Below, in pieces: positions 51,121 through 61,592 of a stretch of DNA of 64,000 nt. How positions within the stretch are numbered: the stretch's first letter is position 1; each line of letters starts with the position of its first letter. This DNA is from Tetrahymena thermophila SB210 (taxonomy: Eukaryota > Ciliophora > Oligohymenophorea > Hymenostomatida > Tetrahymenidae), in NCBI RefSeq assembly GCF_000189635.1, contig NW_002476012.1, positions 20,069-84,068 of the forward strand, read 5' to 3'. The notes under the pieces were generated by a model. That model made no database searches, was not told the origin of the DNA, and saw only the letters and a list, made by a program, of their open reading frames with translations. The position numbers were made by a program, and so were the translations under genes.

Positions 51121-52485
51121 TCAAACGCTTCTGAGATAGTTAACCTTGATATTTTTTCCGAATTTATTTGATTAAGGGCCTTGATAATATTAACTTAAAT
51201 GATTTCCAGATGCTTCATTCATATTTAAATATGAAGTAGACCCAGTTACAATAAGTCTGTATGTTTTTGAAAAAATTTAGGCACTTGAGGAGAGCTTAAT
51301 AGAGGCTGTTAGCTTTTATCCCTTCTTTGCTTTTAAAGTGATGGTTTCAACTAAGTCAGAATTATCAGAAGTAGCAATTAATTTTCCATTTTAATCATAA
51401 ACTCCAAGAGAAAAATCATCAAGAGATTTTTCAGGAACTACAACAATTGTAACTATTTGATCATCATTAGAAATAAAAGTGTATTTCTCCAACTTGCTAG
51501 AATCAAAATCATTAACAGTACCTAGAATCATAAAACTAGTGTCAAGAACTTAAGGGTTCTTTTTAGCGAATTATGAGGTATAAGCTTCAAAAAGACTATA
51601 AGTTCTTTTGGTTTTACCATCATAATCTACAGTAACAGTTCTTTAGACTTATCCTTGGCTATTAACAAATTATCCATCGTTAGTAGCTTTGAAACCGTGA
51701 CCACCTATAGGACCTAGAGGACCTAAGGGACCAAGAGCACCAAGAGGTCCAATAGGACCAAGAGTAGAGAAAATACCAAGTCCTCTCAAATGTTAGGCAA
51801 AGCTACTTTTAGCAAAAAGACTTTTTCCAGGTTCAATTTTTCCAGTGTAAATATCAGGATTTAAAGGACCTTTGTATCCAAGAGGACCATCTTTCGAAAG
51901 AGGACCACCTTTTAATGTAATGAATTATGAGTATGAGCTCCAGTCAATACCACTGATCATTCTAGATACATTCCAACTATTATCACCGATAGGACCAAGT
52001 AACCCAAGAGGACCTTTACAGTTTAAAATAAGATTATTAATATTTGATTAATTTTATGACTTTTTGAAAGAGATGATAAATAAGTGAAGAATTAAAATTT
52101 ATAAGTTTTGATTAAAATTTATGAATTAAAATATATTAATTATAATACTCTTAGAATATTATATAAAATTTAAAGTTAATTTTTATGTTATATTTTATTT
52201 ATTTTATAAGATTTTTAAATGTTTTATTTGAGCTTAATATCAAAAAAAGGTAGAAACATTACCAAAAGCTCCAAGTGGTCCCATTGAACCAAGAGGTCCA
52301 CTTTGATGGGTGTAAGCTTAGTAAGATGAGTCAATAGATGGAAGTAAAGTTGAGAAATTCACAGAACTTATAGTGTTTGTAGATGAATATACAAAGTCGG
52401 AAGTGCTTGAATAACTAGATTTCCAAGATTCAGAATAGACTATACCAACAAGACAAGCCAAAAGAATAATAGTAAATTTATGCAT
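51121..52485 (-). CDS. Secreted protein with collagen-like GPL repeats and PPC-like domain
   Basis: Two exons: 52263-52485 (ATG at 52485) and 51121-52013, intron 52014-52262 (GTAATG...AAAG), total 1,116 bp, 371 residues, TGA at 51121-51123. Residues 1-18 are a signal peptide (MHKFTIILLACLVGIVYS). Three patches of Gly-Pro-Leu-like triplets follow, one across the splice junction (GPLGAFGPLGLLGPIG) and the longest GPIGPLGALGPLGPLGPIGG near residues 190-210. The C-terminal half (YTFISNDDQIVTIVVV; FSLGVYDQNGKLIATSDNS) resembles a pre-peptidase C-terminal (PPC) beta-sandwich. Secreted matrix, cyst-wall or granule content are possible roles, none proven. Codon use is less AT-extreme than in the LRR genes. 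The flanking genes are LRRs on the same strand. Confidence 0.85.
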
Positions 52486-53819
52486 TCTAAACTAGATTTA
52501 TCTTAATACTAATATTTAGAAAAATTTGTTTTAATTTAATCATTTATAAAATATGGGTTTTGATGATGCCTTTTCAATATATGTTTGTATGAACATATAG
52601 AAAACAGATTTATATTATGAAAAAAAGGACTTTATATAAGTAAATGCTAATTCGATTAGAAAATTGACACATTTAGTAATTCATCAGAAAATTCAATAAC
52701 CTTTTGTTTTAATTAAATTTTTAGCGATAATACTTCTTAATATTATTAATTATCAAAAATAGCTAAAATTAAAAATCAAATGATTCGTAACAAGAAAATA
52801 ATCTAAAATTATTACTGCGAAATATTATAAAAATTGCTTGCTTTTAAATTAAATAATATTGTCACTTGTTTAGGATGGCAATTTAATTTTTTTAGCTTTT
52901 TAGATGAAAATAATAGTAAGAAGTTTGCGGCTTATAAATTACTAATAATTAAAATACAACATTTTTTATTTTAGCTTTGGTTATAGAAAAGAAAATTTAT
53001 CTATTATCTTTCTTGTTTTATGAGAAAGTTATTCAATTTATTTTATTAACCAAATATCTTTTAGTAATTCCTCCATTTATTTTATTAATTGCTTGATTTT
53101 GATGAATATTACAAATTAATAGTGGTCAACTCATTCATCTTAATAGTTATGGTTTCTTTACTTATGCAATTTACAATAAACTATCATAGAGGGATAAGAT
53201 TAATTTGCTTTGTTTAACCTTAAAAAAAACGATATACATAAATTTACTTTCATTAATTACCTCAATATATATTAACACCCAAAATTAATTTAAAGAATTA
53301 ATTGTGTTTTTTATTTTAGCTTTGATTATATAAAATAAAATTTATATATTATCTTGTTTTATGAGAAAGTTATTCAATTTATATTATTAACCAAATATCT
53401 TTTAGTTATTCCTCTATTCATTTTATTCATTGTTTGATTTTGATGAATATTATAAATTAAAAGTGGTCAACTCATTCGTTTTAACAATTATAGTGGGATT
53501 AAATATATGTGCTTTTTTTTAAACCTTAAAAAAACGAAACACATAAATTTAATTTCATAAACTACTCGAATATATTGGGTGCTTAAGTAAATTTAATTTT
53601 AAATTTTCTTATTTTTTATTTTTTATTTTTTATAAATAATTAATATACTTACAAAAATAAATATGAATGATATTTATAAATATAAAATCAATAATAAAAT
53701 CTATTTATCTATTTTTATTTTTGGTTAAAAAAACTTTTTCAAAATGTTATAAATAATATATATAATGTTATTCAAATATTTAATATTATTTTATTCATCC
53801 TTTTTTGGCCACTTGTTTA
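52486..53819. other. Intergenic region with an internal direct repeat
   Basis: About 1.3 kb upstream of the collagen-like gene and downstream of the LRR gene at 53820. It contains the direct repeat listed separately. No gene seen. Confidence 0.65.
52961..53575. repeat. Direct repeat, two copies of about 300 bp
   Basis: Copy 1 is about 52961-53277 and copy 2 about 53307-53575. Both share TTTTATGAGAAAGTTATTCA, AACCAAATATCTTTTAGT and TGGTCAACTCATTC blocks with scattered changes. Non-coding, possibly a decayed duplication. Confidence 0.85.
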
Positions 53820-56800
53820 TCACCAAAATAATTTTTAAAAGACAACTAATCTTTTTGATTTAAGACACTTGCTTATTACTTTGAATCTTTGTTATTCATT
53901 CATTGGGCTAAAAATATTATAATAAATTTGTGTAAATTTTAAATAAATATCAAAATAGAATAAACTTTTAAATTAAAAATTATTTCTTTAATTAATAAAT
54001 ATAATAGCATTAGTGGAATAAAAAAGATAAAAAATAAATCAAATAAAAGCTATCAAATAAATTCAAAGAGCTTTTTTGTTTTATATTCATTTTTATAGTT
54101 TAAAATATCTAAATCCAAAAATTATAAACTGATGCACCTATTGCACAAATTTAATTAATAATTTTTAAATATTGAAGAAAAAATATATCATTAAATATTT
54201 AATTAGAAAGAAAAAATGTTTAAAAAATATGAAATAATAAATAAGATTAATTAATAAATAAAACAAAAGTTGAAATTTAAATGATGAGTTAAATTAACTA
54301 AGAAAGAACAAAAAAAAGCAAGCATAATAAATAGAAAAAGAAAAAAAAATTTTATTGTTTTTAATTAGTTTTTATAATAAAAAATATCACAATCCAAAAC
54401 AAATAAACTGTTTTTACCCAAGATAAAGAGTCAAATTTGAGAGATTAATGCAATTTGCTAAAGTAGAACCTAAGCCTGATACGCCGATTGCACCAATTTA
54501 ATTTTCACTTTTTAAATATTGAAGAAAAAATATTTCATTTAATAGTTAATTAGAAGGAAAAAATGAAGAAAAAATATGAAATAATAAGATTAATTAATAA
54601 TAAAAGCAAAAGTTGAAAATAAAATGATGAGCTAAATTAACAATGAAAGAACGAAAAAAGGCAACACAATAAAAATAAAAAGAAAAAAGAGCTTTATTGT
54701 TTTTAATTAGTTTTTATAATAAAAAATATCACAATACAAAACAAATAAACTGTTTTTACCCAAGATCAAGTATCAAATTTGATAGATTAATGCAATTTGC
54801 TAAAGCAGAACCTAAGCTTTATGCACCTTCATCGCCAATTTAATTTTCACTTTTTAAATATTGAAGAAAAAATATATCATTAAATAGTTATTAGAAGTAA
54901 AAAATGAAGAAATAATATGAAATATTAAGATTAATTATTAATAAAAACAAAAGTTGAAAATAAAATAATGAGTTAAATTAACAAAGAAAGAACATAAAAA
55001 AGCAAGCACAATAAAAAGAAGAAAAAAAGAGAGCTTTATCAGTTTTTAATTAGTTTTTATAATTAAAAATATCACAATCCAAAACAAATAAACTGTTTTT
55101 ACTTTAGCCAAAGTTTCAAATTTGAGATATTAATACAATTTGCTAAAGCAGAACCTAAGCTTGATGCACCTTCATAACCAATAAAATTTTTACTTTTTAA
55201 ATATTTAAAAATTAATTAGAAGGAAAAAATGAAGAAAAAATATGAAATAATAAGATTAATTAATAAACCAAAATTTGAAAATAAAATGATGAGCTAAATT
55301 AGCAAAGAACGAACAAAATAAAGCAAGCACAATAAAATGAAAAAGCAAAAAGAACTTTATTGTTTTTAATTAGTTTTAATCATTAAAAATATCACAATCC
55401 AAAACAAATAAACTGTTTTTTACCCAAGATCAAGTGCAAAATTTGAGAGATTTATGCAATTTGCTAAAGCAAAACCTAATCCTTATACACCGATTGCACC
55501 AATTTAATTTTCACTTTTTAAATATTAAAGAAAAAATATTTCATTTAATATTTAATTAGAAGGAAAAAATGAAGAAAAAATATGAAATAATAAGATAGAT
55601 TAGTTAATAATAAAAACAAAAGTTGAAAATAAAAAGATGAGTTAAATAAACAAAGAAAGAACAAAAAAAAAGCAAGCACAATAAAAAGAAAAATTAAAAA
55701 GAGCTTTATTATTTTTAATTAGTTTTTATAATTCAAAATATCACAATCCAAAACAAATAAACTGTTTTTACTTAAGATTAAGTGCCAAATTTTAGAGATT
55801 ACTGCAATTTGCTAAACCAGAACCTAAGCCTGATGCACCCATTGCACAAATTTAATTTTTACTTTTTAAATATTGAAGAAAAAATATATCATTAAATAGT
55901 TAATTAGAAGGAAAAAATGAAGAAAAAATATGAAATAATAAGATTAATTAATTTATAATAAAAGCAAAAGTTGAAATTAAAATGATGAGCTAAATTAACA
56001 AAGAAAGAACAAAAAAAAGCAATCACAATAAAAATAAAAAGAAAAAAGAGCTTTATTGTTTTTAATTAGTTTTATAATTAAAAATATCACAATCCAAAAC
56101 AAATAAACTGTTTGTACGCAAGAACAAGTGTCAAATTTGAAAGATTAATGCAATTTGCTAAAGCAGAACTTAAGCCTGATGCACCTTCATCACCAATTTA
56201 ATTTTCACTTTGTTAAATATTGAAAAAAAAAATTATCATTAAATAGTTAATTAGAAGGAAAAAATGAAGAAAAAATAATAAGATTAATAAATAATAAAAG
56301 CAAAAGTTGAAAATAAAATAATGAGTTAAATTAACAAAGAAAGAACAAAAAAAGCAAGCACAATAAAATGAAAAAGTAAAAAGAGCTTTCATTTTTAATT
56401 ATTTTTTATAATTAAAAATATCACAATCAAAAACAAATAAACTGTTTTTACAGAAGCCAAAGTCTCAAATTTGAAAGATTAATGCAATTTGCTAAAGCAG
56501 AACTTAAGCCTGACGCACCCATTGCACCAATTTTATTGTAACTTTTTAAATATTGAAGAAAAAATATAACATTAAATAGTTAATTAGAAGGAAAAAATGA
56601 AGAAATAATATGAAATAATAAGATTAATTAATAATAAAAACAAAAGTTGAAAATAAAATGATGAGTTAAATTAACAAAGAAAGAACAAAAAAAAGCAAGC
56701 ACAATAAAAAAAATAGAAAAAAGAGCTTTATTTTTTTTAATTAGCTTTTATAATTAAAAATATCACAATCCAAAACAAATAAACTGTTTTTACCGAAGAT

Positions 56801-58479
56801 CAAGTGTCAAATTTGAGAGATTAATGCAATTTGCTAAAGCAGAACCTAAGCCTGATGCACCTTCATCACCAATTTAATTTTCACTTTGTTAAATATTGAA
56901 AAAAAATTTATCATTAAATATTTATTAGAAAGAAAAAATGAAGAAAAAATAATAAGATTAATAAATAATAAAAGCAAAAGTTGAAAACAAAATAATGAGT
57001 TAAATTAACAAAGAAAGAACAAAAAAAGCAAGCACAATAAAAAGAAAAAGAAAAAAGAGCTTTATTATTTTTAATTAGTTTTTATAATTAAAAATATCAC
57101 ATTCCAAAACAAATAAACTGTTTTTACCTAAGGTAAAGTTCCAAATTTGAGAGATTAATGCAATTTGCTAAAGCAGAACCTAAGCCTAATGCACCCATTG
57201 CACCAATTTTATTGTAACTTTTTAAATATTGAAAGAAAAATATATTAATAAATAGTTAATTAGAAGTAAAAAATGAAGAAATAATAAGAAATAATAAGAT
57301 TAATTAATAATAAAAACAAAAGTTGAAAATAAAATGATGAGTTAAATTAACAAAGAAAGAACAAAAAAAAGCAAGCACAATAAAAAAAATAGAAAAAAGA
57401 ACTTTATTTTTTTTAATTAGCTTTTATAATTAAAAATATCTTAATCCAAAACAAATAAACTGTTTTTACCGAAGATCAAGTGTCAAATTTGAGAGATTAA
57501 TGCAATTTGCTAAAGCTGAACTTAAGCCTGATGCATCTTCATCACCAATTAAATACCTAATTTTTAAATATTAAAGAAAAAATATATCATTAAATAGAGT
57601 AAGTTGCCATACAAATTAGTAAAAAGCGAGTTTTATTTACTGTGTTTTTACATTTTATAAAATTAAAATTTTTAATTTTTTTTCAAAATTTTTTTTTATC
57701 CTATGTAGAATTTTTCAAAATTTATTTTTTCAAAAAAGTGATATATTATAAGAATATATGGGGTTTAGAAAATATTTGAAATTGTACATTTTGTGAATTT
57801 AAAGCTTTCTAAAAACTCAAATATAAAGCTGATTTAAGCTAATTTAGCTTATTTATTATGTTATTAATATATATTAGATTTCACTTTTTATAAATTAAAT
57901 AGACATTTCACTCTAGTTAATTGGAAGGAAAAAATGAAAGAGAAAATAAGAAATAATAAGATTATGAAAAAAAAAGAAATCATAATAAAAAGAAAAAGGA
58001 AAATAAATAAACTAAATTAAATTAAAAGAGCTTTAATCTTTTAAATTTTTATTAAAAATATTACAATCAAAAAGTAATAAAATGCTTTTATTAAGTGTAA
58101 GTTTTAATAGCAAAAAATGAAGAAAATATATCAAATTATAAAAAATGAATAATAAGTAATTTAAAATTGAAATAAAAATTAAGTTCTTATGCTTGAAAAT
58201 TTTTATTTTTATAAAAATCAATGAATAATTATGATAATATCTATAACAAAAATTATTTATTTAAATAAATTGAAAGTTAAATATATAAAAAATATTAATA
58301 ATAATAAAAATAATAATTATAAATAAAATATACTGGAGATCAATATAGAGAACCTAATGAGATAAAAGAGAAGAGCTTAAAAACTTTTTTTATTCATTTA
58401 TATAAATTTAAAGGATATTAATAAAAAAATTAATAATTACTTCTTCTAAATAATAATATTCTTTAATCTATTATATCAT
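53820..58479 (-). CDS. LRR protein, ten LRR exons plus a fossil exon
   Basis: Start exon 58334-58479 (ATG at 58479, MIQQIKEYYYLEEV, ending VLYIDLQ). LRR exons have low coordinates 57470 (87 bp), 57128, 56794, 56452, 56118, 55772, 55424, 55103, 54760 and 54418 (90 bp each). Last exon 53820-53871 encodes KCLKSKRLVVFQKLFW then TGA. Coding total 1,095 bp, 364 residues. Junctions are GT-AG in the family phase. Units are 336-354 bp and fairly similar to each other, intermediate in age between the 30-kb and 46-kb genes. A remnant of an eleventh LRR exon lies at about 54128-54165. The first intron shares an 80-bp stretch with the region 5' of the array at 30-34 kb. A cytoplasmic binding scaffold is likely. 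Confidence 0.88.
54128..54165 (-). pseudogene. Fossil LRR exon
   Basis: Only the 5' part of a cassette remains (plus strand GATGCACCTATTGCAC). The donor half is deleted and the acceptor AG is gone, while the usual intron blocks persist on both sides at the expected spacing. The cassette is 90 bp in phase, so losing it leaves the gene's frame intact. Confidence 0.8.
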
Positions 58480-59699
58480 TTATTATTTTTTTCAAAAATA
58501 TTGAAAAGCAGTTTATGAAATTTAATTAATTAATTAATTAATTATAAATGGATAAAAAGAACAAATAAAAATTATTAAATATTAAATTATTAATTTGGTT
58601 TTATGAAGAGATATAGCAGAAAAATTAATTTAAAATTCATTATTTAATCTTAATATTTATATTTAAAACATATAATAAAAAAATATAATAGGAATTAGAG
58701 ATGGCCGTTAGTTAATAATATTTGAAAAAATTCTAGTATTTAATTAATGTTCTTAAATTTTATAAAAATAAGGTTTATAAGTAGATTTTTCTGTTTTAGA
58801 TCTGTAATTAATTATAGAAATATTTATAATATCTCTAATTATTCTCTAATCACATTAGTTTTTTTTTTTTGCAACACATGTTATATAGGTATATATATAT
58901 ATTGTATCTACCAAATAAGTGCGTTTAATACCTACTTAAATAACTTTTTAATGTATAAAGTACAGTATCTGAATATTTAAAATAAAAACGGGTTTTTTGT
59001 TATTAAAAATTAAATTCAGCGTCTATGTATTTAAAATAAAAACTAGCTTTCATTTATTACAAAATATCCAAATTTATTTAAAAATGTATAAAATTTATAA
59101 ACATTTATTTATTTATATGTATATATTTTTGCTAAATAATTTCTATGTGATTTTATAAAGAACTATCCATTTTATTTATTGTATTCATTATTTATAATGT
59201 TTTTCACTAAGTTAGATTATGTTATTTAATCACATTCAATTAAATTTACTAAAAATATACATTTTATTTTTTAGTCATAAAAAAAATGTTATTTTAATTT
59301 TAATTAATTAGTGTATTTAAGTCCTTCAAAAATATATCGATATCTTAATTATATAAATAAATATATTAATTTTATTTTATAATCTTATTAATTTTACTTT
59401 TATTTCTTATTTTTTTAATTGATCTCTTAATATTTTTTCGAATTATTCTTTTGATTGAGAAATCTGATTATTCCTATTAGTTTTTATATATTAAATGTAT
59501 CTTTATCAAACAATTTGTTTTAAATATATTTAATAAAATCATTTTTTTCTTTATTAAAATTACTATTTTAAATTTATTTATAAATAAAAAAATTTATTTT
59601 GAATAAAATAGCTAATCACTAAGTGAAAAGTGTAAATCAACAAAATAATCAATTTTTTCAAAATTTCTTGCTTTATCAATCGATAAATTAAGTTTTTAC
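58480..59699. other. Intergenic, AT-rich
   Basis: About 1.2 kb. The first 250 bp are homologous to 50311-50600. The rest may hold the last exon of the LRR array at 59700, which should end in a Lys-rich tail and TGA. I see a possible IKRIIRKN stretch near 59420-59460 on the minus strand but cannot confirm its splice site. Confidence 0.5.
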
Positions 59700-60004
59700 A
59701 ATAAATAAAGTGTCAAACTTGTGATATTCTTGCACTACGCTATTCCTGTGCCTAAATCTTTTGCACCCTCATCACCAATACTATTTGACCTTTAAATATA
59801 AGAATAAATAATGAATTAAGAAAATAAATTTGGAGGAGAAAGGATTGTAAAAAAAGATTGTTGCTTTTGTTAGTATGTTCGTTTGTTTTTGAAGGAGGGA
59901 GTAAGTAACTCAGTATGTAAGTAAGTAAGTAATTAAGTAATTAAGTTAACAAATTGATTATTTTTTAGTTGAGGAGTAAGTAAGTTATTAAAAAAGCAAT
60001 CTAA

Positions 60005-60039
<35 letters not shown>

Positions 60040-60390
60040 CTAACTAACTAACTCTAACTTGCTTACTAACGAAGTGACTTAATTAGCTAATCACTAAGTG
60101 AAAAGCGTAAATCAACAAAATAATCAATTTTTTCAAAATTTCTTGCTTTATCAATCGATAAATTAAGTTTTTACTATAAATCAATTGTCAAACTTGTGAT
60201 ATTCTTGCACTACGCTATTCCTGTACCTAAATCTTTTGCACCCTATGCAAAAAGTCTATTATTGCTTTAAATATAAGAATAAATAATGAATTAAGAAAAT
60301 AAATTTGGAGGAGAAAGGATTGTAAAAAAAGATTGTTGCTTTTGTTAGTATGTTCGTTTGTTTTTGAAGGAGGGAGTAAGTAACTCAGTA

Positions 60391-60423
<33 letters not shown>

Positions 60424-61345
60424 TTAAGTAATTAAGTTAACAAATTGATTATTTTTTAGTTGAGGAGTAAGTAAGTTATTAAAAAAGCAATCTAATAAAT
60501 AAATAAATGACTAACTAACTCTAACTTGCTTACTAACGAAGTGACTTAATTAGCTAATCACTAAGTGAAAAGCGTAAATCAACAAAATAATCAATTTTTT
60601 CAAAATTTCTTGCTTTATCAATCGATAAATTAAGTTTTTACAATAAAGAAAGTGTCAAACTTGTGATATTCTTGCACTACGCTATTCCTGTGCCTAAATC
60701 TTTTGCACCCTATGCACCAATACTATTATTGCTTTAAATATAAGAATAAATAATGAATTAAGAAAATAAATTTGGAGGAGAAAGGATTGTAAAAAAAGAT
60801 TGTTGCTTTTGTTAGTATGTTCGTTTGTTTTTGAAGGAGGGAGTAAGTAACTCAGTATGTAAGTAAGTAAGTAATTAAGTAATTAAGTTAACAAATTGAT
60901 TATTTTTTAGTTGAGGAGTAAGTAAGTTATTAAAAAAGCAATCTAATAAATAAATAAATAACTAACTAACTCTAACTTGCTTACTAACGAAGTGACTTAA
61001 TTAGCTAATCACTAAGTGAAAAGCGTAAATCAACAAAATAATCAATTTTTTCAAAATTTCTTGCTTTATCAATCGATAAATTAAGTTTTTACTATAAATC
61101 AATTGTCAAACTTGTGATATTCTTGCACTACGCTATTCCTGTGCCTAAATCTTTTGCACCCTCATCACCAATACTATTTGACCTTTAAATATATGAATAA
61201 ATAATGAATTAAGAAAATAAATTTGGAGGAGAAAGGATTGTAAAAAAATATTGTTGCTTTTGTTAGTATGTTCGTTTGTTTTTGAAGGAGGGAGTAAGTA
61301 ACTCAGTATGTAAGTAAGTAAATAAGTTAACAAATTGATTATTTT
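59585..61345. repeat. Four ~465-bp tandem units carrying GTAA and AAAT microsatellites
   Basis: Each unit contains AATAAATTTGGAGGAGAAAG, a TGTTCGTTTGTTTTTGAAGG block, a (GTAA)n run (longest in unit 2, near 60391-60424) and an (AAAT)n run (longest near 60003-60040) in what would be introns. Microsatellite lengths differ between otherwise almost identical units, showing very recent slippage. The last unit is truncated after about 61345. Confidence 0.93.
59700..61182 (-). CDS. LRR gene fragment, four LRR exons (ends not identified)
   Basis: Four exons of exactly 90 bp at 59700-59789, 60175-60264, 60642-60731 and 61093-61182, each in the family phase with GTAAAAAC donors, encode repeats such as SIGDEGAKDLGTGIAQC followed by KNITSLTLYL. 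Two strand types alternate (exons 1 and 3 against 2 and 4), so the array probably grew by doubling a two-unit block. Units are 451-475 bp. The second exon has IGDEG changed to LFAQG. Neither the start exon nor the Lys-rich last exon could be placed, so this may be partial or broken. It sits head-to-tail with the kinase gene at 61593. Confidence 0.7.
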
Positions 61346-61592
61346 CTTTTGAGGAGTATATAAAAAAAATATTGTTGCTTTTGTTAGTTTTTAATATGTT
61401 TTTGAAGGATTAAAAATAATTAAAACCATTAAATTAATAATTCTTAATTCATTTGCTATATAAGTAGCATTAATGTAAAAATTAAAAAATACTTAATTCT
61501 ATTAAATAAATATAAATAATTTATAATGAATTTATAAATAAATCTTAATAGAAAATAAGTAATTTTATAGATATTTAATTTTCATGAACAAT

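Noticed and set aside
58747-58980. Plus-strand 77-codon ORF
   Set aside because: It is low-complexity Phe/Ile/Tyr/Asn sequence in an AT-rich spacer homologous to non-coding flank of another LRR gene.
61145-61333. Minus-strand 62-codon ORF
   Set aside because: It overlaps the fourth LRR exon in the wrong frame and otherwise translates the (GTAA)n microsatellite.
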